This document shows, in pieces, positions 7,999 to 15,617 of a stretch of DNA of 64,000 nt (within the stretch, counting starts at the first letter, position 1; every line of letters begins with the position of its first letter). The stretch is from the NCBI GenBank assembly GCA_021324545.1, contig JAJPIX010000040.1, positions 48,117 to 112,116 of the forward strand. The letters run 5' to 3'. Below the pieces are notes generated by a model. The model was not told where the DNA came from and searched no databases. It worked only from the letters and a program-made list of their open reading frames with translations. A program made the translations under genes and the position numbers. The DNA comes from Alphaproteobacteria bacterium (GTDB taxonomy: Bacteria; Pseudomonadota; Alphaproteobacteria; Micropepsales; Micropepsaceae).

Positions 7999-10000
7999 TC
8001 GCCGCCGTGGATACGGCGACGGCACGGTTCTGCGTGTCATCGAAGCCGAAGGCGCCGCCCAGGCTGTGAATGTTGCCGTCGAACACCGCGCCGATCACCT
8101 GCCCCTTCGCATCGATCACCGGCGAACCGGAATTGCCGCCGATAATGTCGTTGTTGGTGGTGAAATCGAACACCGTGTCGGGATTGACCTTGTTCTGCGC
8201 GTTCACCCATTTCGGCGCCAGCGCAAACGGATCCTGCCCGGTCGCCCGCGCCCAAAGGCCCTTGAAATAGGTGAAGGGCGGAATGGGCGTGCCATTCTCG
8301 TTCCAGCCTTCGACCTTTCCGTAGGTCAGCCGCAGGGAAAAGGTCGCGTCCGGATAGATGCTGGTGCCATAGATCGCAAAGCGCGCCCGGGCAATTTTCT
8401 CTGACGCCCGGTCGGTCGGGCCCGTCACCCTCGTTTCGTATTCGGTACGGATGGCGCGACTGGCGGCATCGGTGGCCAGCACAAACCGGATCATCGGATC
8501 GTCGGAGGCCTGAATGGCGGCCAAGCCCCCGTCCCACAACATCTTCCGGTATGCGGCATCCGAAAGCCGCGATTTCGAGAGGGCGGCCGAAAGTTCCTGC
8601 GGCGACTGCTTGCCGAGAAATGTCCGGGTGCCCGGCGCGTCCGCCGTCAGATGTTCACGCAGCTTGGTCAGCCAGAATTCCAGCACGAGCTGCTCCAGCT
8701 CCGGATAGACCGGCCGGTTGTCGAGCACGCGCTTTTCCAGAAGCGGCAGGCGGCTGTCGGTATACTCGGGCAGCCGGTCGCTGTTGGGTTTGGTGCGTTC
8801 CTCGGCGGCACGAACCAGCGCCCGCGCATAGCCGAACAGGTCGGAAAGCATGCCTGCGCGCGCCTCTTCCATCACATAGGCCTGATAGAGCGCCTTCCGG
8901 TCGGCCTGGACGCGCGCAATATCGGCCCACGGATCGCCGATTTCCGCCTTGAGCTTGCGGTCTTTCATCACGCGGGCGCGCAAGTCCGCATCGGCCTTGC
9001 GTTTGGCGGCAATCAGCGCGGGGGCGACGAGCGCCCCTTCCTCGCCGTTCAGCGCCTTGAAGCTGTTTTCCACGCCGAACAGGTCATCGTTGGAAATGCG
9101 GGCGTGTTCGGCGCTTTCCTCGCCGAACCGGATCAGGCGGCCGCGCAATTCGGAGAACAGGATCAGCGTATCGGGAAGCGAGACATCGCGCAGGGTTTCC
9201 AGCTGCTCCGCCGTGAGAAGGCGTTGCGTTGAGCCCGGATTGCCCGCCATGAACACGGGCTCGCCTGCGGCCGGCGGCTCAGTGCGCCATTTCAGGTGAT
9301 TAGGCGTCGAGACCGGCTGGCCGTTCTCATAAAGCCGCACGAAGGAGCAATCGAGGTCGTAGCGCGGGAAATTGAAATTGTCGGGATCGCCGCCGAAGAA
9401 CGCCGTCTGCTGTTCCGGCGCGAAGACAAGGCGCACATCGGAATACTTGCGATAGGTATAGAGCTTGTACTGACCGCCTTCATAAAGCGTGATCACCTGG
9501 CAGCGCTCGGTGGCTTCCCGGCCGCCGCAGGATTCCTTTTCGATCGCGGCGATTTCGCCATCGCGCGCCTTGACGAAATCCTGGCCCGTTTTGCCGGCGG
9601 CTGCTTTCGTCACCCGATCGGTGACATCGGAAATGCCGATGAGGATTTCCGCCTGCATGCCGGGACATAGTTTTTCATCCGAGAGCGCTTCCACGGCGAA
9701 ACCCTGTTGCACGTAGTCCATCTTGTCGGTGGAGAGATTTTGCGCGCAGTCGCGCACGCAGTGATGATTTGTGAGCACGAGGCCCCTGTCGCTGACCACC
9801 GAGGCCGAACAGCCGGACGACAGCCGCACGGACGAAAGCTGCACGTTGTGAAGCCACGCCGCATCGATATCGACGCCGTATTCCGCCTTGACCTTGGCGG
9901 ACGGAAAATTGTCGAAGGTCCACATGCCTTCGTCGGCATATGCCGCACCGGCAAGCGCGGCGCCTGCGGCCAGCACCGCGAGCACAGAAACCGTCTTCAT
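7934..10000 (-). CDS. S46 family dipeptidyl-peptidase, DPP7-like
   Basis: This 688-residue exported peptidase has a signal peptide (~1-22, cleavage near AYA-DEG). The chymotrypsin-fold catalytic parts are visible: LVLTNHHC (His ~80), the FPRYDLDCSF block with the likely Asp, and IIGGNSGSPV (Ser ~624). S46 enzymes remove dipeptides from the N-terminus of oligopeptides in the periplasm. Eighteen residues after the Ser is Gly (VFDGN); by my recollection Gly here marks the DPP7 type, which prefers hydrophobic residues, while Arg marks the acidic-specific DPP11 type. GGGGGA precedes the ATG by 6 bases. Confidence 0.92.
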   Translation of the reverse strand: MKTVSVLAVLAAGAALAGAAYADEGMWTFDNFPSAKVKAEYGVDIDAAWLHNVQLSSVRLSSGCSASVVSDRGLVLTNHHCVRDCAQNLSTDKMDYVQQGFAVEALSDEKLCPGMQAEILIGISDVTDRVTKAAAGKTGQDFVKARDGEIAAIEKESCGGREATERCQVITLYEGGQYKLYTYRKYSDVRLVFAPEQQTAFFGGDPDNFNFPRYDLDCSFVRLYENGQPVSTPNHLKWRTEPPAAGEPVFMAGNPGSTQRLLTAEQLETLRDVSLPDTLILFSELRGRLIRFGEESAEHARISNDDLFGVENSFKALNGEEGALVAPALIAAKRKADADLRARVMKDRKLKAEIGDPWADIARVQADRKALYQAYVMEEARAGMLSDLFGYARALVRAAEERTKPNSDRLPEYTDSRLPLLEKRVLDNRPVYPELEQLVLEFWLTKLREHLTADAPGTRTFLGKQSPQELSAALSKSRLSDAAYRKMLWDGGLAAIQASDDPMIRFVLATDAASRAIRTEYETRVTGPTDRASEKIARARFAIYGTSIYPDATFSLRLTYGKVEGWNENGTPIPPFTYFKGLWARATGQDPFALAPKWVNAQNKVNPDTVFDFTTNNDIIGGNSGSPVIDAKGQVIGAVFDGNIHSLGGAFGFDDTQNRAVAVSTAAITEALRNVYGQAALVAELTKP

Positions 10001-10100
10001 GGAATTCCCCCTGACGTGACAACGGGAGCACGCGCGGGCTCCGATCCGCCCCGAACCCGCGTTCTTACAGGCTGTCGCCGCGTTCTGGCAATGCGGCGGG

Positions 10101-10556
10101 CTATTTTCCGGCGTGGCTTACCGTATAGACAAAGTCGTATTCGCTGCCCTTTGCGTCACGCGCATGGATGGTCATCGATCCGCGCGCGCCTGCGTATTTG
10201 CCGGTTCCCCCGGTCACGGCGAGTGTGGAGTCGGAGGCATCATAGAACGGGCCTTCGACGGTGATCTGGCCGTCAGCCAGGAACAGGGTCCAGAAACACT
10301 CGTAGGACTTTCCGACCGAAATGCGGAAACAGACGCCCTGATCGGTGCCGACCTTGTTCCGGTCGGCACTGTCGTACACCTCGTTCGCAAAGGTCAGAAT
10401 GTCGCCGCGATTGTCGGCGCCGCTGCCGACATGTGCGGTCTCCTCGCCCTTTGGATGTTCGATGACATGAATCTGCTCGATCCCGGCGTTCGCCGCAAAG
10501 GTCGGTGTCTGCGCCGCATACAGCGCTGCGGCGGTCGAAAGAAGAATCTTCCACAT
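10101..10556 (-). CDS. Small secreted protein, allene-oxide-cyclase/dirigent-like barrel
   Basis: The product is 151 residues with a signal peptide (~1-21, TFA-ANA). The block TGGTGKYAGARGSM near residue 115-128 is characteristic of the AOC/dirigent eight-stranded barrel fold, and the surrounding alternating beta pattern agrees. Two Cys (CFRISVG and YECFW) may form a disulfide in the periplasm. In bacteria such proteins are mostly uncharacterised, so no catalytic role is assigned. GGGGGA lies just upstream of the ATG. It sits on the same strand as the peptidase and the permease but probably has its own expression. Confidence 0.7.
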   Translation of the reverse strand: MWKILLSTAAALYAAQTPTFAANAGIEQIHVIEHPKGEETAHVGSGADNRGDILTFANEVYDSADRNKVGTDQGVCFRISVGKSYECFWTLFLADGQITVEGPFYDASDSTLAVTGGTGKYAGARGSMTIHARDAKGSEYDFVYTVSHAGK

Positions 10557-10567
10557 GTGCTCCCCCT

Positions 10568-12058
10568 CTAGTCCGCGGCTGCCCGTTTCGGCGCAGCGGC
10601 GGCGTTGGCGTTCCAGGCATCGCCTGCAGGCGCGGCGCCGCGGTCATAGGGCCGGGCAATCGCCATGTAGAGAATGCCCGCGCCCACGATCGCAAGCCAT
10701 GTGACGCTCATGGAATAGTTAATGTACCAGGGCTGGTCCGGCGTGCGCGGCCAAGCCATGTCGAGGATTGCCGCTATGCCATAGGCCAAGGCGATGACAT
10801 TGACCGGCAGCCCGAAGGCGCCCAGCCGAAACCGGCCCGCGGGATTCCAGCCGCGGAGCCGCGCGCCAAGGGCACCCAGCACGATCATCTGGAACGCCGC
10901 GTAAATTCCGATGATGGCCGAGGCGACGATCGTGGCGATGGCGTTGGCGAAGACAAGGCCAAGACAGACGATCACGCCCGCGACAATTCCCGACACGACG
11001 AGGGCGCGCACCGGGACGTGGGTGTGCGGCGAGATGATCGAGAAGAAATCGCTCGCCACAATCATCCTGTCGCGCGCATAGGCGAAAACGAGCCGGCTCG
11101 TCGCCGCCTGCAGGCTGAGGATGCAAGACATGAAGGAGACAAGCACGACGGCAATCACAAGCCTGAACCCGACCGGACCGAACGCGGCGAGGAGAACAGC
11201 TTCAACGGGGTCGGCGATCCTGCCGGAAATGGCGCCGGGAATATCCGGCTGCGCCACGATAAGCGCCAGGCACACAAACGCCGCTGCGGCCATGCCGACA
11301 TAGATCGTCATGCGCATCGCGCGCGGGATGGCGACGCCGGGATTGGGCGTTTCCTCCGCAACGTCGCCGCAGGCCTCGAACCCATAACAGGTGAAAAGGC
11401 CGGTCACCGCCGCGGCGAGAAAAGCCGGCCAGTAGTTGCCGCCGCCAATGCCGAAACTCTGGAACACCACGCCGAAGGGTTGATGCCGCTGGAACAGGAG
11501 GAGATAGGAGCCGACAACGATTGCGCCGATGATTTCGCAGATGAATCCGAACATGGCCACGCGCGCCAGAATCCGTGTGCCCGCGAGGTTGATGAGCGTC
11601 GAAATGACGACTAGCACAAGCGCGATCGCAGTGGTGAGGAGCGGCGTTGGCTGAAAACCGATCAGCGTGGCCACGAACGGGCCGGCGCCGACTGCAACCG
11701 CGGCAATCGTGGTGAAGAGCGCCCAGCCATAGATCCAGCCCGCCATCCATGCCCAGCGCTTGCCGACGAGCCGCCGCGCCCAGGGATAGAGCCCGCCGGA
11801 AATGGGAAACTGGGAGACCACCTCGCAGAAGATGAGGCAGACGAGAAACTGCCCGACGGCCGCGATGAAATAGGACCAGAACATGGGCGGGCCGCCCGTG
11901 GTCATGCCCACCGTGAAGACCGAATAGACCCCCACGACCGGCGACAGATAGGTGAAGCCGAGGGCAAAATTCTCCCACAGGCTCATCTTGCGGTCGAAGC
12001 GCGCGGTATAGCCGAGCGCTGCAAGCTGCGCGGCGTCGGCGTCTTTTTCCGTGTCCAT
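10568..12058 (-). CDS. APC superfamily amino acid/polyamine permease
   Basis: The 496-residue protein has about 12 hydrophobic segments. MSLWENFALGFTYLSPV near residue 25 and the repeated glycine-rich TM1/TM6 pattern (GFEACGDVAEETPNPG near 240) are typical of the APC family, most like the GABA/choline permease subgroup. It should import an amine or amino acid by symport or exchange. The ATG at 12058 is chosen because the ORF extends 39 codons further only through a palindrome-rich intergenic region and into the divergent dehydrogenase. Divergence from a patD/spermidine dehydrogenase operon suggests polyamine or GABA uptake; the substrate is inferred. Confidence 0.86.
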   Translation of the reverse strand: MDTEKDADAAQLAALGYTARFDRKMSLWENFALGFTYLSPVVGVYSVFTVGMTTGGPPMFWSYFIAAVGQFLVCLIFCEVVSQFPISGGLYPWARRLVGKRWAWMAGWIYGWALFTTIAAVAVGAGPFVATLIGFQPTPLLTTAIALVLVVISTLINLAGTRILARVAMFGFICEIIGAIVVGSYLLLFQRHQPFGVVFQSFGIGGGNYWPAFLAAAVTGLFTCYGFEACGDVAEETPNPGVAIPRAMRMTIYVGMAAAAFVCLALIVAQPDIPGAISGRIADPVEAVLLAAFGPVGFRLVIAVVLVSFMSCILSLQAATSRLVFAYARDRMIVASDFFSIISPHTHVPVRALVVSGIVAGVIVCLGLVFANAIATIVASAIIGIYAAFQMIVLGALGARLRGWNPAGRFRLGAFGLPVNVIALAYGIAAILDMAWPRTPDQPWYINYSMSVTWLAIVGAGILYMAIARPYDRGAAPAGDAWNANAAAAPKRAAAD

Positions 12059-12072
12059 TCCGGGCGGCCCCC

Positions 12073-12094
12073 CGAAAATGCTCGCGCATTTTCG
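12073..12094. repeat. Perfect 8-bp inverted repeat with 6-nt loop
   Basis: The arms CGAAAATG and CATTTTCG flank the loop CTCGCG. It lies in the 107-bp region between the divergent permease and dehydrogenase genes and directly abuts a second inverted repeat. No T-tract follows, so it is not an obvious terminator. It could be an operator or a REP-like interspersed palindrome. Confidence 0.7.
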
Positions 12095-12095
12095 C

Positions 12096-12118
12096 CCCAC
12101 CCTCAAGAGGAGGGTGGG
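12096..12118. repeat. Perfect 9-bp inverted repeat with 5-nt loop
   Basis: The arms CCCACCCTC and GAGGGTGGG flank AAGAG. It starts two bases after the preceding palindrome. Similar CCCACCCTC/GAGGGTGGG palindromes are, as I recall, interspersed extragenic elements in several alphaproteobacterial genomes, so a REP-type unit is likely. Confidence 0.65.
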
Positions 12119-12165
12119 AATCCGCGCCGGTGTTTGATTAGTCTTGCCTGCCTGCGGAGACACAC

Positions 12166-13593
12166 ATGGACACAATGCTTCTCATCGGCGGCACATTCGA
12201 AAAAGGCCAGGGTCCGGCCGAACGCGTGCTGAACCCGAAGACCGGCGAACTGATCGTCGAGGTGCCGGAAGCCGGCGCCGCGCAGATAGACGGCGCGGTG
12301 GAAGCGGCTGCGAATGCCTTCGGCGCGTGGTCGCGAACCACGCCCTCCGAACGCAGCGCGATGCTTCTCCGGCTTGCCGACCTGATCGAGCGCGAGGCGG
12401 AAGGTTTCGCCGATCTGGAAGCGCTGAATTGCGGCAAGCCGCGCCATCTGGTGCTGGCCGACGAGATTCCCGCCATCGTGGATTGCTTCCGGTTCTTCGC
12501 GGGCGCCGCGCGCACGATGACGGCGCCGGCAGCGGGCGAATACATGGCAGGCTACACCTCCATGATCCGGCGCGATCCGGTGGGCGTGATCGCCTCCATC
12601 GCGCCATGGAACTATCCGCTCATGATGGCGGCGTGGAAGCTTGCGCCCGCGCTGGCCGGCAGCAACACGGTGGTGCTCAAGCCTTCCGAGCAGACGCCGC
12701 TTACCACACTGAGGCTGGCACGCCTGCTTGCGGACGTTTTTCCCGAGGGCGTGGTGAACATCGTCACGGGCCGCGGCGAAACCGTTGGCAGCCGCCTCAT
12801 CAACGACCCGCACGTCAACATGATTTCGCTCACCGGCGATGTGGGAACCGGCCGCAAGGTGCTGGCGGCGGCGCAGGCCACATTGAAGCGCACGCATCTT
12901 GAATTGGGCGGAAAGGCGCCGGTGATCGTGTTCGACGACGCCGACCTGGATGCCGTGGTGAGCGGGCTTCGCACTTTCGGTTTCTACAATGCCGGGCAGG
13001 ATTGCACGGCGGCCTGCCGCGTTTATGCGGCGCCCAAAATCTACGACAACCTGGTGGCCGATCTTGCGTCCGCCGCCGCGTCGCTGCGCTTCAACCAGCG
13101 CGACGACTCGCAGAACGAAATCGGCCCGCTGATCTCCGCCAGACAGCGCGAACGCGTGGCAGGTTTCGTGGAGCGCGCAGGCACCCTGCCCCACATTTCG
13201 ATCGCCGCGGGCGGCAAGCCGGGCGCCGGCACCGGATTCTTCTTTCAGCCCACGGTCGTTGCCGGCGCACGGCAGGATGACGAGATCGTGCGCAAGGAGG
13301 TGTTCGGACCGGTGGTTTCCGTCACGCGCTTTTCCGATGTCGAGCAGGCGGTGGCGTGGGCCAACGATTCCGACTATGGGCTGGCCTCGTCTGTCTGGAC
13401 GAAGGACATTTCGCGCGCCATGGCGACGGCCGCGCGGCTTCGCTACGGCTGCACCTGGATCAACTGCCATTTCGTGCTGGTGAACGAGATGCCGCACGGC
13501 GGCCTGAAACAGTCGGGCTACGGCAAGGACTTAAGCCTCTACGCGCTGGAGGATTACACCGTGGCGCGGCACATCATGATCAACACGCAATAG
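12166..13593 (+). CDS. patD: Gamma-aminobutyraldehyde dehydrogenase
   Basis: This 475-residue NAD(P)-dependent dehydrogenase closely follows E. coli PatD (YdcW) along its length, including [31 protein letters not shown] and [11 protein letters not shown]. The catalytic Cys is ~280 and the general-base Glu (LELGGK) ~246. PatD oxidises 4-aminobutanal, a putrescine and spermidine breakdown product, to GABA. It is followed after 19 bp by a spermidine dehydrogenase-like gene whose expected product is the same aldehyde, which strongly supports the assignment. It appears to be first in a four-gene plus-strand operon. Confidence 0.9.
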   Translation: MDTMLLIGGTFEKGQGPAERVLNPKTGELIVEVPEAGAAQIDGAVEAAANAFGAWSRTTPSERSAMLLRLADLIEREAEGFADLEALNCGKPRHLVLADEIPAIVDCFRFFAGAARTMTAPAAGEYMAGYTSMIRRDPVGVIASIAPWNYPLMMAAWKLAPALAGSNTVVLKPSEQTPLTTLRLARLLADVFPEGVVNIVTGRGETVGSRLINDPHVNMISLTGDVGTGRKVLAAAQATLKRTHLELGGKAPVIVFDDADLDAVVSGLRTFGFYNAGQDCTAACRVYAAPKIYDNLVADLASAAASLRFNQRDDSQNEIGPLISARQRERVAGFVERAGTLPHISIAAGGKPGAGTGFFFQPTVVAGARQDDEIVRKEVFGPVVSVTRFSDVEQAVAWANDSDYGLASSVWTKDISRAMATAARLRYGCTWINCHFVLVNEMPHGGLKQSGYGKDLSLYALEDYTVARHIMINTQ

Positions 13594-13612
13594 GCGAAAG
13601 AAGGGGCCCGAG

Positions 13613-15562
13613 ATGGATTCAAAAAAGGGCGGCTGCCCGCTGGGCATGGACCGCAAGATCGACCGGCGCGATTTCCTGAACGGCGTAGCGGTGAGCGCCG
13701 CCACGCTGGCCATGATGGCAAAGGCCGAAGCCCAGCAGACGCCCGGCATGCAGGACGACCCGGGCTACTATCCGCCGCTTCAGCATGGCCTTCGCGGCAG
13801 CCACCCCGGCTCGTTCGAGACCGCCCACAGCCTGCGCGACGGCACCTTCTGGGATCACGCCGAAAAGCCGGAAGACACGCACACCGTCTATGATCTTGTG
13901 ATTGCCGGCGCCGGCATCAGCGGGCTGTCGGCGGCGTATTTCTACCGCGCCGCCAAACCCAACGCGAAAATCCTGATCCTCGACAACCACGACGATTTCG
14001 GCGGCCACGCCAAGCGCAACGAATACCGGCTGAACGGGCATCTCGAGCTGATGAACGGCGGCACGATGCTGATCGACAGCCCGCACCCCTATAGCGCCGT
14101 GGCATCCGGACTGATGACGCAACTGGGGATCGATCCGGTCGCGCTGTCCAGGCAGTGCGACAAGCCGGAAATCTACAAAGGGCTTTTGCCCGCGACCTTC
14201 TTCGACAAGGAGACCTTCGGGCAAGACAAGCTCGTGGTCGGCCGCACGCGCGAGGATGACGAAGAGAGCCCCATCCCGTGGAAGGATTTTCTTGCGAAGA
14301 CGCCGCTTTCGCCCAAGGCGCGCGAAGACGTCTTGCGCGTGCAGGAAGGCGATATCGACTACATGCCGGGGCTCACCAGCGCCGAAAAAAAGGACAAGCT
14401 CTCGCGCATGAGCTATTACGACTATCTAGCCAAGATCGTGAAGGTCGATCCGATCGTTCTGAAATTCTATCAGACGATCACGCATGACGAATACGGCGTG
14501 GGCATAGACGCGGAGCCGGCGCTGGATTGCTGGGGCTTCGGCTATCCCGGCTTCAAGGGCCTGAAACTCGATCCCGGCCCGATCGAACGCATGGGCTATA
14601 CGGCCGCGGGTTATTGCACGGGCGGTTCGCCGACATTCCACTTTCCGGACGGCAATGCCTCCATCGTGCGGCTCCTGATCCGGAGCCTCATTCCCGAAGC
14701 CATGCCAGGACACACGGTGGAAGATGTCGTTACGGCGCAAGCCAACTACGCCATGCTGAACCGCAAGGGCGCGCCGATCCAGATTCGGCTGAGCAGCACG
14801 GTTGTGGGCGCGCGCAACATTGGCACGCCCGACAATTCGAAGGGCGTGGAAGTGGCCTATGCGCGCGCGGGCCGGGTGTTCCGCGTGCACGCGCTGAACT
14901 GCATCCTGGCGGGCTACAACATGATGATTCCTTTCATCTGCCCCGAACTGCCGGACGAACAGAAGGCGGCGTTGCATGAGCTGGTGAAAATCCCGCTGGT
15001 CTATACCAGCGTGGCGCTGAAGAACTGGCGCGCGTTCCACAAGCTTGGCGTCGCGGGCATTTCCGCTCCCGGGAGCTATTTCAGCGGCGTTCGGCTCAAC
15101 TGGCCGGTGGACATCGGCGATTACAGGAGCGTGCGTTCGCCGGATGACCCGATCCTGGCCTTCATGGTGCGTACGCCCTGCCAACCCGGGTTGACGGAAA
15201 AGGATCAGCACCGCGCGGGCCGCTATGAGCTTCTGCAGACGCCGTTCGAGACGTTCGAGCGGAATATCCGCGACCAGTTCGCGCGCATGCTCGCGGGAAC
15301 CGGATTCGATGCGGCAAGCGACATCACGGCGATCACGGTAAATCGCTGGCCGCATGGCTATGCCTACGAGTTCAATCCGCTCTTCGACGATTTCAGCATT
15401 CCGCCGGACAAGCGGGCGAATGTGATCGGCCGCAAGCGCTTCGGCCGCATCGCCATCGCCAATTCGGACTCCGGCGCGCGCGCCTACACCGATTCTGCCA
15501 TCGATCAGGCCCATCGCGCGGTTGGCGAGCTTCTGGCCATCGGAGCCAAAGGGCCGGGTTGA
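13613..15562 (+). CDS. spdH: Tat-exported spermidine dehydrogenase-like flavoprotein
   Basis: The 649-residue protein begins with a twin-arginine signal (RRDFLNG at 18-24, then a hydrophobic stretch ending in AEAQ). A mature-start block GYYPPLQHGLRGSHPGSFE follows, as in the SpdH family. The FAD-binding Rossmann motif VIAGAGISGLSAAYF lies near 98-112, followed by NDHDDFGGHAKRNEY-type spacing. SpdH oxidises spermidine in the periplasm to 1,3-diaminopropane and 4-aminobutanal. The upstream aldehyde dehydrogenase and downstream transporters fit. AAGGGG precedes the ATG. Another amine oxidoreductase of this family is possible, so the symbol is provisional. Confidence 0.75.
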   Translation: MDSKKGGCPLGMDRKIDRRDFLNGVAVSAATLAMMAKAEAQQTPGMQDDPGYYPPLQHGLRGSHPGSFETAHSLRDGTFWDHAEKPEDTHTVYDLVIAGAGISGLSAAYFYRAAKPNAKILILDNHDDFGGHAKRNEYRLNGHLELMNGGTMLIDSPHPYSAVASGLMTQLGIDPVALSRQCDKPEIYKGLLPATFFDKETFGQDKLVVGRTREDDEESPIPWKDFLAKTPLSPKAREDVLRVQEGDIDYMPGLTSAEKKDKLSRMSYYDYLAKIVKVDPIVLKFYQTITHDEYGVGIDAEPALDCWGFGYPGFKGLKLDPGPIERMGYTAAGYCTGGSPTFHFPDGNASIVRLLIRSLIPEAMPGHTVEDVVTAQANYAMLNRKGAPIQIRLSSTVVGARNIGTPDNSKGVEVAYARAGRVFRVHALNCILAGYNMMIPFICPELPDEQKAALHELVKIPLVYTSVALKNWRAFHKLGVAGISAPGSYFSGVRLNWPVDIGDYRSVRSPDDPILAFMVRTPCQPGLTEKDQHRAGRYELLQTPFETFERNIRDQFARMLAGTGFDAASDITAITVNRWPHGYAYEFNPLFDDFSIPPDKRANVIGRKRFGRIAIANSDSGARAYTDSAIDQAHRAVGELLAIGAKGPG

Positions 15563-15617
15563 CGGCCCGTTTTCCCCGTCCCAACATGGCTTTGCGGTGC
15601 GCCATGGGGGACTTGGG

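Noticed and set aside
12103..13497. 464-residue minus-strand ORF over patD
   Set aside because: Antisense shadow; PatD matches its family along its whole length.
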